A stretch of DNA of 60,000 bases from contig OU612073.1 in NCBI GenBank assembly GCA_914767715.1, positions 4,342,001 to 4,402,000 of the forward strand, in the 5' to 3' direction. Origin of the DNA: Membranipora membranacea. Lineage: Eukaryota > Bryozoa > Gymnolaemata > Cheilostomatida > Membraniporidae. Below the pieces are notes generated by a model. It ran no database searches and had not been told where the DNA came from. It worked only from the letters and a program-made list of their open reading frames with translations. This document shows, piece after piece, positions 48,601 through 60,000 of the stretch (position 1 is the stretch's first letter; every line of letters starts with the position of its first letter). Position numbers and translations under genes: made by a program.

Positions 48601-51600
48601 GTGCTTTGACTGTGAGGAGCGATTTTATGGCGCCATATTCTGCGTTTGAGAATGGTGTGTATCAGCACATAGTTGGTCCAAGACAGGATTGTGAGAGGTA
48701 CAGCATACATAACAATCAGGTAGAGAATAAAGCTATATATGAGCTTATAGTTAGGGTTGTCTCCTATTCCATGAGCTAGAAACAGTGAATATATAAATAA
48801 TAAATATATGCCATAAAATATGGTGTAGAATAATTTACATATTCAAAACTGAGGTTTCTACAGAGGAGTGTGATACTTAAATTCCGCTGCTTGATACAAT
48901 CGTAGATGTATAGTAATTATTTAGCACCAGTTGTCACTCCGAAGCCTAGAATAATAAATAACCTACACAGCTGTTTATCATATTTATGCAATACTTTTTT
49001 CTTCTATTCAGATTCTCAGACTTTGTCTCTGAGGTGGCCAAGTTAACATGAACAGTAACACACCCAGTGATTCAACTTACTAAAAAGAAAATACCCGTAG
49101 CATCTATCAATGGAGATCTGATAGTTAATTATAAGCGGTACATACTCCAGAAATCTCGGTATATTGTAAACTATTGAAAATCCGATGGCAGCACACACGA
49201 TGACTATAGCTCGATTTTGAGTCGACCACTTTAGTGACACAGCAGCGCTATGGCGTACTTGTATATAACGGTCCAAACTGAGCAGCACAATGATGTAGGT
49301 GTTCGCCTGTTGTACAAAGTGCTTCAAAACAAACAATACAGATAAATCATATATACATCGATATAGAGACAGGGGTAGTATATATAAATGTCTATATAGG
49401 TGACTACATGACAGCCTGTGGTTAGGTCTGTAACTAGAGTAAATCCTAACTAGTTGGTCTCTCATCTGTTAGACTCAGTACTGAACAATTTATTTAACCA
49501 ATTATGACCTTGTTTGATCAAAGCATTCATTTATATAATATATTTATGTGTATATATATATACGTACACACATACACACATACACACATATATACATATA
49601 CGGGTCACATGACTTGTCACAACATAATGTTATTTCAGTCTAATGAAAGTATTGGCTGTTGTGATAATGTTTTTCATGGTAGCGATAAAGATAGCTTAGG
49701 AAATTAATCTTTCTCTATTCTACAAATTTCATGAATTTCCATGTACACCATCCATCTGTGTAGCGCTATAGATTCTCTAGATCAAAGTGCCAGAGCAGAT
49801 ATATTGATTACTCAGTGTCTTACTCACTTTATATGCTGTATGATCTATAACCCACTGTACATGAACATGAACATAGACACTGACACACACCAATGAACTC
49901 CCTCTGAGTTCATTGCACACACCATCATAGATCCTTACATATACCATGTTACATGGAATATGTAAGGATCTATGAGCAAAAGATTAATTTCCTAAGCTAT
50001 CTTTATCGCTACCATAAAAACATTATCACAACAGCCAATACTTTCATTAGACTGAAATAACATTATGTTGTGACAAGTCATGTGACCTGCAGGGAGCAAT
50101 CGAACGAAATCGAAAAGAGCGTTTTCTTATCAGGAAGTTATGCCCATCCATCCTTGAAACTTTACTATACGTTATTGTAGACATTGATAGATATAATGTG
50201 AAAGAAAAAAAGCCCAGAAGTTATGAGTGAAAAACCATGGAGAGAAGCATGATGGTACTACGGTAGTGACTACATTACAAGATTTAGCAGCTATGCATTG
50301 CTTTTGAATTAACAGATTGAGTATTGGAAGTATTGGCAAACTGATTTTTCAGGTGTCAAGAACGACTCCTGAGTATTTTCAACTATTTAAGTGAGTTGGT
50401 AGGAACCTTTCGTTATCAAGTTCAGTTGAAAGCTGTTCTGGGGCCAGAAGACACATAGATCAATGTTTGTGGTATATTACCCCATATAGCAAGGCGGCTT
50501 GTCACTTGGTACATTTCCACATCAGTATAAAAAGATGAAAAGTCTCACCCTGAGACATTAAATCTGACTAATGTAGTATTTTGGGTTCTATATTTAGGAA
50601 CCATTTAGTGTTCACTGAGCTCTCAATCGTGTCAGTGTTGATTTATCAAGTTTGAGGCCGATGAACATTGTTGAGACAGAAGGGTCGGTTTACATTTTAA
50701 AATTTCATAGAAAAAAAACATTTAAAGTGCAATAAGAGCCCACCTGCAAGGAATTTGCAATTAGCAAGTGAAGTGTTTGACATTTAAAATATCAAATTAA
50801 GCCCCGGGAGGATTCCTACTCTCAAACATACTCAGCAAAAAAGAACACCCACTTAATGCCACTAGAGATTGATTTAAAAAAAAAAGAAGAATGTCAATGA
50901 ATAATAATTGATTGAAAACTATAGTTCATCCTCGTGATGTTTATACAATGTTCGCGTAACAAATACGGCCCGTACCTGAAGGCTCCTATCGTTACTGGTC
51001 CAATCCGTCAAACAGACCATTGATAAATTGTGAAATATTCAGCAATAAGCAAAAATATTTGTGACAAGAAATTACATCTTGTGCTCCATACAAAATTTGT
51101 TGCTCTCCTAGTAAGACAAGAATTCACCAGAAAATACGGGCAAAAGATAATGTCTTATAGCGAGGCTCCAGGTGAGCTACCATTGTAGCGGATTTAGGTT
51201 CGCTTTCAGTTTGATTTACCTCTCAGGGCATACCCAGCTGTTAGCAAATAGCAGTATGTAAATTTCACATGATGCTGCAGTGACCAGATATTAAATATTG
51301 AATTACCCATGCTATGATTGATGAGAGGCATTGTATTACTCACAGTCAGCAGTATTCCTGTCAATGACCAAATCCCACTTGGTCTCCAATCTGTGATGTT
51401 GGGGAATAATACCGGATACACGTATCTACAATAAACAGTCAATGCATCAATCTGGTGAAGGAAATTAGAATGATTTGGTGTTTATATTCGATAGCAATCA
51501 AATGTGACATACAGATTCCTGCAGTACATGCATTAAATGAGATAACAGTCACACACCAATCCTAGCCGCCGCTACAGGTGATACTTTATATCAAACCAGA

Positions 51601-52258
51601 ATAAGGTCAGTCTAGAGTAAAAGCTTTAACTCAACAGTAATAGTATTGTGTGGTTTAGTGTCAGAGTCAGCAGAGAACTAACATGGAGCGAACTGGCTAC
51701 TGAGACAGTGATCAGCAGAGAACTAACATGGAGCCGGCAGCAGTACTGACTACTGAGACAGTGATCAGCAGAAAACTAACATGGAGCCGGCAGCAGTACT
51801 GACTACTGAGACAATGATCAGCAGAGAACTAACATGGAGCCGGCAGCAGTACTGTACTGAGACAGTGAAGGAGCTTACAATAATAATACCTGTATGAGTA
51901 AGTGCTTATTGTGATGATCAGTAGGTTGTCAGTGATAGCTAGTGTTGTTATGTATATGTCGGTAGACGAGATATTCTTTGCCTTTTTGTTTACGAGTACC
52001 ACCAAAGTGTTACCTATGAGGCCAAACACACTTGTACATATAGTAAGCATAACATTGAATATTTTCAGCTCAGCATATGGGTCATCATTGTAGATACTGG
52101 AACAGAAAAAGAGAAACAGACATAATTTTTATTCCAAGTGGAGGCATCTGCTATGCGATACAATGCTATGATATGCTACGGCTTCAAACCCCATCATAAG
52201 TTATTATATTTGTTATCAATTATAATCCTTACCAGCTAATCGTAGTAGTGTTGTACAT
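45637..52258 (-). CDS. Class A GPCR, FMRFamide-receptor-like (one exon not located)
   Basis: Probable peptide receptor at the plasma membrane. Minus-strand exons fitting in phase: 52233-52258 (MYNTTTIS, glycosylation site NTT), 51890-52096 (TM1 GLIGNTLVVLV, TM2 LAITDNL), 51344-51425, 49081-49321 (TM3 LLSLDRYIQV, then FSIVYNIPRFLEY), 46836-46916 (end of TM5, VFNIRLGRHF), 46658-46760 (RKKRTEHKAILTLVLVTLSF, TM6), 46183-46338 (TM7 NSSINFIIYAISSNVFKKRL), 45883-45945 (helix 8/tail VFKCADWSSTES), 45731-45771. DRY, N1.50, D2.50, Pro in TM6 and NFxIY are visible. The exon for the front of TM5 should lie in 46917-49080 but I could not find it. The usual Cys 3.25 is not at its place. The donor at 46836 is weak. 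The end is uncertain: reading on from 45731 reaches a stop at 45637. Confidence 0.8.
46940..46976. repeat. (CATG/TATG)n microsatellite
   Basis: Short run of GCATGTATGCATGCATGTAT-type repeats close to the GPCR exon at 46836-46916. Confidence 0.8.
47488..47510. repeat. Poly-G run
   Basis: About 20 consecutive G on the plus strand in a GPCR intron. The length may be affected by sequencing or assembly. Confidence 0.9.
49603..50087. mobile_element. Inverted-repeat element with about 109-bp arms in a GPCR intron
   Basis: Left arm 49603-49711 (GGTCACATGACTTGTCACAA, AGTATTGGCTGTTGTGATAA, GCTTAGGAAATTAATCT) is the reverse complement of 49979-50087, nearly without mismatch. The spacer holds two smaller palindromes: CAATGAACT/AGTTCATTG (49891-49915) and ATAGATCCTTACATAT/ATATGTAAGGATCTAT (about 49926-49973). 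No target duplication found. Confidence 0.8.
51664..51869. repeat. 53-bp tandem repeat, about four copies
   Basis: Copies of GATCAGCAGAGAACTAACAT + GGAGCCGGCAGCAGTACTGA + CTACTGAGACAGT. The first copy is shorter (45 bp). It ends about 20 bases before the donor end of the GPCR TM1/TM2 exon (51890). Confidence 0.9.
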
Positions 52259-55200
52259 TCTGAGTGACTTCCGATGATCTGCAGTTTTATCTTTCAAATG
52301 GAATGAAGTGCTGCTACAACAACAATAAAAATATCTCAATGAAAGATCAGAACACAACTTTGATACAATGCTTTTGAGCTGGGGTTTGTCAAGAAAAATT
52401 GAATATAACTCCATAAATCGCAGAAACATTAATACAATCAATCTTCTCATCAAATATTTACTTATAATAATGGTTATGAAGAGACAAGTGATTTTCTCTA
52501 CTTTTACTCAATAAGAGTTAATGATATTTCTTGACATAAGCAGATAAGGCTATACAATCACAGCTCAACAGAGGCCCGCAAAAAGCAGTGTCTACGCATG
52601 AATCAGTGTTTCACTGGTGACATTGTGATTTCAAGTGTGTTCATCCACAGAAAAAAATAGCGAATCACTGAAATGAAGGACTTCATGATCGAAAGGCTAC
52701 TTGTGATCAAAGTGGGAAACAAAGATGAGATCAACTGATATGACCGGCGACCGCCCAAGAGGAGTTATTTTTTCATCATCTACATGGAGAACCAAATTAA
52801 AAAAATCCCAACTGGAGTAACAAAAGTTGCCACAATCCTGGAACCAGTCAAAAATCAAAGATTAAGAATGATCACTGACCGCCTATGCACACTTCAATCA
52901 ATCCAAAATCCAGCAGTTACCACAAAAACCATATTTGAATGTATAAGTTACTTGAAAGATGTGGGAAAATCAAATAAGATTGATCAGGCTACCTTGTAAA
53001 GAGCGTGAGGATGAGCTGACAAGCAGTGATGATGTGCTTGATATTGCAGGCCAGCGACACCACCATCTATCGCTGAGGCAAAGAAATGCACAGATGAAAG
53101 GACCATTTTCACTTTTGGGGGCAAGGACCAATAAGAAGAATCAAAGGTAAAATTCCAGTGCTACTGATCAAACGTCTATCATAACTTACACCATCAGTAA
53201 CATAATAGGCTAGGGTCCATTCAAGAAATTTCCATTGTCCCCGCATGATACGTAGGCCTACCAATTTTCCCTTTGAATGTCATCCCCACAATTCAAACTG
53301 AAAACAAATACTCTAATTTGAGCCAAAACACTCAAAATCAATCTTATCAGAAAAGGTAAATTTTCTGCTTAGTTCAGTACCAACAGGTATTATAGCAGTT
53401 ACAGCGTCTTAGCGACATTTTTCGAAAATTACCTTATAAACTTTAGGCTTCAGTAAATTTCCCTTGGACTAATGTGTATACTCTATGATGTCACAAAAGT
53501 CTCACTATCACTCATGTAGTAATCGGATAATTGCTGAAATCATAGACACTGATAAATAGATGCCTAATCGGTTTTTGCAGTTTTCGTTATTACTGGTTGA
53601 CGCCATCAGTGGTAGGGATTTATAGCTTGTTATGTTATGTTTTTCAGCTAGCCCATTAAGTTCATTCTAAATCATTCTTGAACAGATCCCTACCACTGAT
53701 TTCTTATATACAGGAGATTCACGAAAAATGGAGCGACTCATAAGAGCGGCTTAGGTTTCTATTGGGCTCTATTTCTATGGCTGAAATGTACTCAAATTTA
53801 ATTATTACACTCTGCAACCTGCCGAGTAGAATAAGAGTACTTATAAACAACACTTATGTACTGATGTCGTAAGAGGCTAACTCAGGCGTGAGCTGTATGA
53901 ATGGTCAACCTCTCGTCAAATGATACTATTATCGACTATTTTACCAGTAGGGCTCTGGCTGATAGAAATTCACTCGCATGAGGAAGTGGTGATTCAAAAT
54001 ACATACACTCAACTTCAAAACCTTAGTAATGGCTGTTTATTGAATTGACCCTAATCCCTGGTGAAGTTCTCTGACTTTATTAGGCATTATACCTAATCAA
54101 TATCAATATTTGTTCACAAATAAGTGCGAACAGATTTTTTGCTAATGTGCTTGTGAAGTGATAAAGCAAGAAGGAAAACATGTGCAATGTATTGGTCAAT
54201 ATTTTAGAAAACTTTTAACCTGACTTTTAGGAAAACATGCAGTAAGTTATGATTATAGCAGCCTAGCCCATAAACTGTTTGACATAATGCAGAGGGAACC
54301 AGATGTAATTGAAATAGAAGACGAAGACTCTCGATTGGCCCATCAGTCCTGTGATGCTACTACAGCTGACAACTTACAAAATTCACACTGACTTGGGATT
54401 TAATGATTAGCATGACCATCTCATTATTATGTTACAGTTAGTTTAACATCATATTGGCTCATCCTTGCTCTCAGATCTCAACTTCAGGCGTCAAATCCAT
54501 AACCCTATTCAACTAATCTAAAATATCATTATGTTTGTAGATCAAGGATAGTTCCTGACCAGGTGATTCGTTAATGGTCTCATCAAGTTCCTTACATCAA
54601 TTTATTTACTTGCTCAGACACACTTGCCAGAGCATATCTTGTGATCAGTATTTGCCTCAGTTTCAGAAGTGTCTTACTCGAACATCAATCAGTATATAAT
54701 GTGCAAAATGTTTTGGCCTGATTAAATTACTAACCTAAAACATGTTGATGATACTTCTTTACAAATAGCCAAACTGGATTTAAAAAAATCTCATGAATTC
54801 ATTTGAAAAATGCCATCATTTCAATATCCAAACAGTTTATGAGGGCATGTCCATTTCTCTTATACCTGGTCCACTAAAATACGATCTACAGATATGATGT
54901 TTACTAGTTACAACATTTCAATTGTTTGAAAAGCACAATGATTGAATGAGCAACACATAACAGCCTTTTTCCATGGTTGGGATTACATCAGCAGCAATAG
55001 ACCTATCATTTCCTCATTGTAAGTGATAGGTACAATCCACCAGGGAGTTTGGGACCACAGCCACACCAATGGGAGCTTACTTTACTCACTAGAAAATGAA
55101 GACAGTTTAAGATTCACAGCTGAAAACATGTAGGTGTAGGGCGGTGCATGTGTGTAGATGGTGCATGTGATGTATTTGACTTCACTATACAATAGTTAGT

Positions 55201-58200
55201 ACAACTTGAATCAGGGAGAATGATAATCATTTCTATTTACTGTTGTGTTTTCTTGTACGAGCAGGGAACAACTTTTCAGAATGCACCAGAGTTTAGTTAT
55301 ATCATAAAAGAACTGAGCTTCAGGTTGCGGTCGAGTCAAAAAACATTATTCTATCCAGCTTTATTTTCAACTCTCACAACATATAAAATAGAAAGAAAGA
55401 CATTATATGATATAAACATTTGCGCCACCTGCATCTCCAGTCATCAAGGAAGAAAATCCCATTTTTTGTTGATATGCAAGGCTCATAATGGGAATGTGAT
55501 TTATTGTAAACCAATCGATCAGATCCTAGTCCTTGCACACAACTAAGAAGGACAGATTATGCAGTTGATGCACAATTTAGTGGTCATCAGAGCTTTAGTG
55601 TATCCTAAGGTTGAAGTTGGAACCTTCTGGTCTCCCTGCTGCAGTAAACCAAGCTGATAGCAGTGCCGCCGAATTACTTGGCTACGTTTTGATAGTTTAT
55701 TTGAGTTGTAACAATATTAACTCTGATGAAGATTTGATTTCGGTTTAGTTTCCAGTGTACTATATATAGTGAATATATAATATTAGCTACCCAGATAAGC
55801 AAAATTTTGAGAGTAGAGACAATGATTTGAACAATTGTACCGTAATACCTCACCTATAAGCGCCTCTCTCGGAAAAAAAAAGCTCCAGTTATAAGGTACC
55901 CAACAGCTATAAGGCACCCCTTTGGGAAACATGTTCACAAGGCAGACGCATCTACCACTGAGCTATTCAGCTTTGCCTATAAAAGGTGGATTCGGTTCAA
56001 ATCAAATATAAAAATGCTTCAAATGATAGCCGCGCCTATATGCTCCATTCTTATAGGCGCCTTCATTTATAAGGCAGCGCCCTATAGGTGAGGTATTATG
56101 GTAGTTTTAAAAGATTAAAATAATATAAAAATTTGTTTTTTCAATGACCAAATGACGCAGGATCATATCATACAGCTATATAGCTGTTTACATCGCAATA
56201 TCTCTTTGTTTCCTCCTATGGGAGGGATATACCTTTCATGTTTTTTACAGCCATCCCGAAGGAACTGCAGAGTAAATTGGCTGTCCTGTTTATGAGCCAA
56301 AACCTGTCAATAGAGAAAAATAATGTCTATGCACAATATAACTGAGATAATGGTTCTCTAATTCTCCCAAGACGATATTCGTGTTGTTCAATCTTCAGTC
56401 ATTTTCCTAACCGTTAAATACCAGCAAGCATTTCATCAACTTCCTGTTGGCAAAATTTAACTAGTCATCAGAGAGAGCTTGTTTCTGCCTATATTGTTTT
56501 GTGGTGCGGATGTTTATCGAGATTAAGATGACATCGCTGCAGTTTGTGGTATCAGAGCACAGAAGTCCATTGTTTTTTTGTGTGCATTAAACATTGGTGA
56601 TATCAACACCAATTAACTGTCTTCCAACAAAACCCAGTCTTTTTAAATAGAGGTATGACAGTTATGTCTCTTGGATTATTTACAATACCAATTGATGCTA
56701 TCAGATCATGATTATTTTACTATAACGTAAAAATTATTGAGTAAGTCAAATAATTTTTTAGCTGTTATGTTACATTGACCATTCTATCTCCTATCTTTTG
56801 TATAAAGAAAAACTGTAAAAGAGCAACATATACGTTTATAATGAAAGTTTCATGTCAAACACTAGCAAGCATGTAGACGGGCGTAACCACATATATACTG
56901 TGTTGAATTAACAAGCATCTATAACTGCATTCACAGAACATCTGTAACATGTAACCTAAACTAGTCTCATTTCACTGGCACAATAAATTAAGACGCTTGT
57001 TTTCCAAGAGAGGGGAATTTCAATTGACGGATTGCTTTTACATCCTCCATTGCTCTATTTGTTGCTAAGGAAGCATCAAAGGTTGTTATTTTCATTGTCC
57101 AGTGAATCAAAGGAGTAGACTTTTGGGTCAATTGATAACTATATCAACTTCGATCAGATTTTGAGTTGTACTGCAATAAATTCAGCAGCATCAATTTTTT
57201 CCTCACACAGTTATTGGAGGTCAAGGTTGTGTGATTGTGAGATAGTTGAATGAGACTGTTGGAAGTTTTAAGTCCCATTTAACTTGGGTGTAATGGTTAG
57301 GCGAAAATGAGTATGGGGTATATCTATAAATTAGGACACGGCGCGGGTACCGGTTCGCGTAGCAGTACTGAACCACTTTTAGCAGAGCTCTGGTAAAACC
57401 ATTTTAACTGACAAAGAACACAGAAAGAACTGCTGTTCAAGCAAAAAGTCATACTCAGTTCCAGTCATGACTGCAAAGTCAGATCACTTTTCATCTAAGA
57501 TCAAACAACAGAAAACAGCTCCGAAGATTTCAACATCAATTAGTAATCAACGGAATACCATGTCATGATAAATAATATCAGAATGTTAAACAATGATACA
57601 GCTGAGTTAGGTCCCATTGGATATAACTCATTATATCATTTTAACATCCTCAAAACCACTGACGACAACTGGCAACACGACGATTCTCAGCATAAGTCTG
57701 AGAATACATCTGAGGCTATTGTGTCATCAAAATATCATTCTCAGTTGTTGGCTTGATGGTAATAATAAGTGATTCGCCGGCCAATAGGAAATCTTATGAA
57801 AAAGGTACAAGCAAAGTCATGTTATGCATTGCATCATTACACTTTACTGTGTATACTCAGGACAAGATTAGATGGAGAAGTTATTTAGCTAGGCTTCCGG
57901 TGGGTGAGGATAGATTAGGGTTACACTTTGCTTTCTGCTTTCTTTCAATCACACACTGCATAGACCTGAGGATTAATAGACATGAATTGCGAGAGTCACT
58001 TGTGGTAGAAAGCTCATTTTCCCTATTGTAAATTTCCATATTACTTACAAATCACCTTTAAATTTTTTGTACACTTGTATCGCATAAGTATTATATAAAT
58101 CGGCATATGCAGCTGTGTAAGATAGCACAGCTCAGTCCTATAGATTCCAATACCATGGCCCAATTGATCGACTCAAAGATACCATGTACAGAGGAACCCA

Positions 58201-58366
58201 TTTTCTTATATTCATTTCCGAATCGTATTTTCAACCATTGGGTGAACAGTCAACTCACTAATGAGAGCTGAGCACCTTTTGAGCACAGTGATGAAATGTT
58301 GATTGCAGTGAGCCCTCATAGGTCAGTTTGGGACTATATCCCATGCCCCGAGACAAACAGATTTTG
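52259..58366. other. About 6 kb without recognised genes, several orphan open frames
   Basis: Open frames at 52784-52999, 52959-53150, 54288-54392, 55220-55546 and 57565-57756 (all +) have protein-like composition (for example KNQRLRMITDRLCTLQSIQN, VIEIEDEDSRLAHQS) but no family I recognise and no clear splice pairs. The stretch could hold a decayed element, a processed copy or a lineage-specific gene. It also contains the MITE at 55838-56103. Confidence 0.3.
55838..56103. mobile_element. TA-flanked MITE with tRNA-like module
   Basis: Inverted termini CCGTAATACCTCACCTATA and TATAGGTGAGGTATTATGG, each bordered by TA, as in Tc1/mariner-type MITEs. Inside, the minus strand near 55939-55971 reads GAATAGCTCAGTGGTAGATG (tRNA A-box-like), and GGTTCAAATC lies on the plus strand at about 55994. 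There are several AGCTATAAGGCACC-like copies. No coding capacity. Confidence 0.8.
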
Positions 58367-59694
58367 TCAAAATTTGTTCCCATCTCCTATAGTCAGAAAC
58401 AATAAAAAAATTCAGCTTACCTTTGAGATGCTTGATAAACTTCACAAGCCATTCATCTTTGCTGCTGTGAAACAAAGATGTTTGAAGTTTATTATATATA
58501 ATTCATCAGCTTAAAGAAACATTCACTCATCTAAATGTACCCTAGGTGTGTGAATGATAAATAGAGTGAGCCTGATTAGTTTAGGATGACTTAATGTGAC
58601 CTAGCACTTAGCTTTGGCTAACTGAGGTGGCAGTCTTCAATGGGTAAAGAGGGTGAGTTAATGTTAGCTAGCCTTCAAGTCAGCTGTTTCCAGCAAGTCA
58701 ATTGTGGGAAATTGCAGGGACCACCAGCGCATTGGACTATATCAAAAACAGTCAGACACATAGACTTAAAGACTTTGTTTGAGGCTGCTCTTTTGTATCA
58801 CATCTTATTCTCCATATTTTATTCTATCATGTGAGCGATTTTCAGCTTTAGAATCCAAATATTGAGGAAGTTATGGCCTCTCAAACTTCCAGGGTGATTG
58901 CCTTCAATCATCATTGGGAATAAGCGGATGTTTCCCCTGGGGTACGTCACAACCATAGACATGTGTTTTGTCTATGGTCATACTTATTATGTGTTATTAG
59001 TTAATACACTAATAATCACACAGATAAGATGATGATCAAAATTCAAACCTGGGTGGGAAACGAACCCAGGGTCCACATACATATAGGCAACGACGCTACC
59101 AACACGCCACTTGGACTAACTAGGTTAGCCAGTAGACAATATAGCTAAGCGTTAGCGGCGTTGCCTGCAAAGCCATTTGGACCTGGGTTCGAGACCGTTA
59201 CAGATCTGAACATTTTGATCATCAACATATTTATTAGTGTATCGTAATAAGTATGATGGTTGTGACGTACCCTAGGGATTGCCGGCTGATTCTTACTGCC
59301 GATAAATTTCCGTCACCTTGGAAGTTTGAGAGGCCATAACTTCCTCAGTATTTGGATTCTAAAGCTGAAAATCGCTCACATGATAGAACAAAATATGGAG
59401 AATAAGATGTGATACAAAAGAGCAGCCTCAAACAAAGTCTTTAATAATATTATTATTATTAAGTCTACGGTCAGACACAATCTCCCTGTGATCCCCTCCC
59501 ACGGATGATCTTGCCATGATGAATGGCTTAACAAGTATTTCATCATTACAATTGGCTTGTTTAAATTACATTTTTTCAGTTACCATTTTCAAAAAAGTCT
59601 TCTGCAGCAGCTTCATCGATTCTCTTCTGATCGTCAGACTCTATGATCTCTACCTCCACCACTCGCTCCCTCACTGCGGACACATTAGGTGCAT
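58367..59694 (-). CDS. 3' exons of an unrecognised gene (5' part beyond the right edge)
   Basis: Exon 59584-59694: acceptor TTGCAG, frame APNVSAVRERVVEVEIIESD, then DDQKRIDEAAAEDFFEN and donor GGTAACT. Exon 58421-58464: acceptor TTTCACAG, frame SKDEWLVKFIKHLK, donor GGTAAGC. A possible last exon 58367-58386 gives GDGNKF and a stop, after a very short 34-base intron. The phases of the first two do not join, so one exon is missing between them, where a 709-bp foldback element lies. The acidic, charged sequence suggests a cytosolic or nuclear protein. No function assigned. The first exon is the best supported. Confidence 0.5.
58751..59479. mobile_element. Foldback Mutator-like element, 709 bp, 10-bp target duplication, with tRNA-like modules
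   Basis: GTCAGACACA at 58751-58760 and 59470-59479 flanks 58761-59469. Both halves are inverted copies: TAGACTTAAAGACTTTGTTT, GAGGCTGCTCTTTTGTATCA, GAAGTTATGGCCTCTCAAAC on the left recur reversed on the right, with an extra (ATT)n in the right arm. Inner arms GTACGTCACAACCAT and ATGGTTGTGACGTAC also match. The centre holds two tRNA-like segments facing each other (minus 59046-59112, plus 59140-59200), each with a GGGTTCG B-box core. No transposase. Confidence 0.85.
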
Positions 59695-60000
59695 CTGCAA
59701 CACAAGTAGAGTAAATAGGTTAGTTATTGGGGGATATCTCATTGACACAGTAGGTCTCTAGCCAAGCTACACAACTAAGCATGTTATCAGGTTGACAGGA
59801 GGATATTTCTAACTGCTGCACAAACACATGTGCAAATATCCAGCGTGTCGAGAACCGTGGAACATCCCTGTAGAGCAAACTATCTGTACCGCCTGCACTG
59901 AATCTAACTATTAGTATTGTCTTCAAATAGTTACTTTAATATATTCAACATTATTACACCCTGTTAAGTTTCAGGCTCATTTTGTAGGGTTAAGTCTACA

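Noticed and set aside
48522-48779. Plus-strand open frame as a separate gene
   Set aside because: Fairly protein-like text, but it lies within a GPCR intron, has no recognised family and no partner exons.
59720-59926. Minus-strand open frame with RING-like His/Cys spacing
   Set aside because: The likeness to an MDM2-type RING segment is in a different frame, is short and is interrupted. The supported exon starts at 59694, so this is probably intron.

Overview
The window is animal nuclear DNA. It is AT-rich, and its genes are split by GT–AG introns of tens of bases to about 2.7 kb. It encodes metazoan protein families: an ASK-type MAP3K, the WASH subunit WASHC3, a ZnT zinc transporter, the ARIH1 ubiquitin ligase, core-1 galactosyltransferase, a thrombospondin-repeat membrane protein and a peptide-receptor-like GPCR. 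Compact spacing, many palindromic and MITE-like insertions, and protein lengths close to the human ones suggest an invertebrate. A sponge or another early-branching animal is my best guess, with low confidence. I see no bacterial operons, no CRISPR array and no convincing functional tRNA or rRNA gene.

Layout. 168-3938 (+): the C-terminal half of an ASK1-type MAP3K, with the kinase domain left of the window. 6946-8521 (-): WASHC3, complete in five exons. 12318 or 14346 to 21669 (+): a ZnT2/3/4/8-type vesicular zinc transporter in nine exons, with a possible alternative first exon. 23413-28549 (+): ARIH1, an RBR E3 ligase in eight exons. 28844-35466 (+): a single-pass membrane protein with a signal peptide and one TSP1 repeat, whose first intron holds a 2.3 kb Mutator-like element. 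38977-43472 (-): a C1GALT1-type galactosyltransferase in six exons. About 45637-52258 (-): a class A GPCR of FMRFamide-receptor type, with its TM5 exon not located. About 58367-59694 (-): 3' exons of an unrecognised gene running off the right edge. Exon joins were chosen by requiring splice sites, reading phase and family alignment to agree. The coding totals of WASHC3 (209 aa), the ZnT (457 aa), ARIH1 (546 aa), the TSP1 protein (432 aa) and C1GALT1 (366 aa) all divide by three.

The genes do not form one pathway. They are ordinary housekeeping, signalling and secretory genes that happen to be neighbours.

The accessory DNA is the unusual part. Introns and spacers hold Mutator-like elements with 9- and 10-bp target duplications, a TTAA-flanked element, TA-flanked MITEs (one with its empty site preserved in a nearby paralogous repeat), near-perfect hairpins, and a dispersed family of very short palindromes with CAAGGAGT/ACTCCTTG arms, one of which sits at a 3' splice site. 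Several inverted-repeat elements carry tRNA-like (A-box/B-box) modules inside. A 48-bp minisatellite multiplies the 5' splice site of a MAP3K exon about 14-fold. No autonomous transposase was found.
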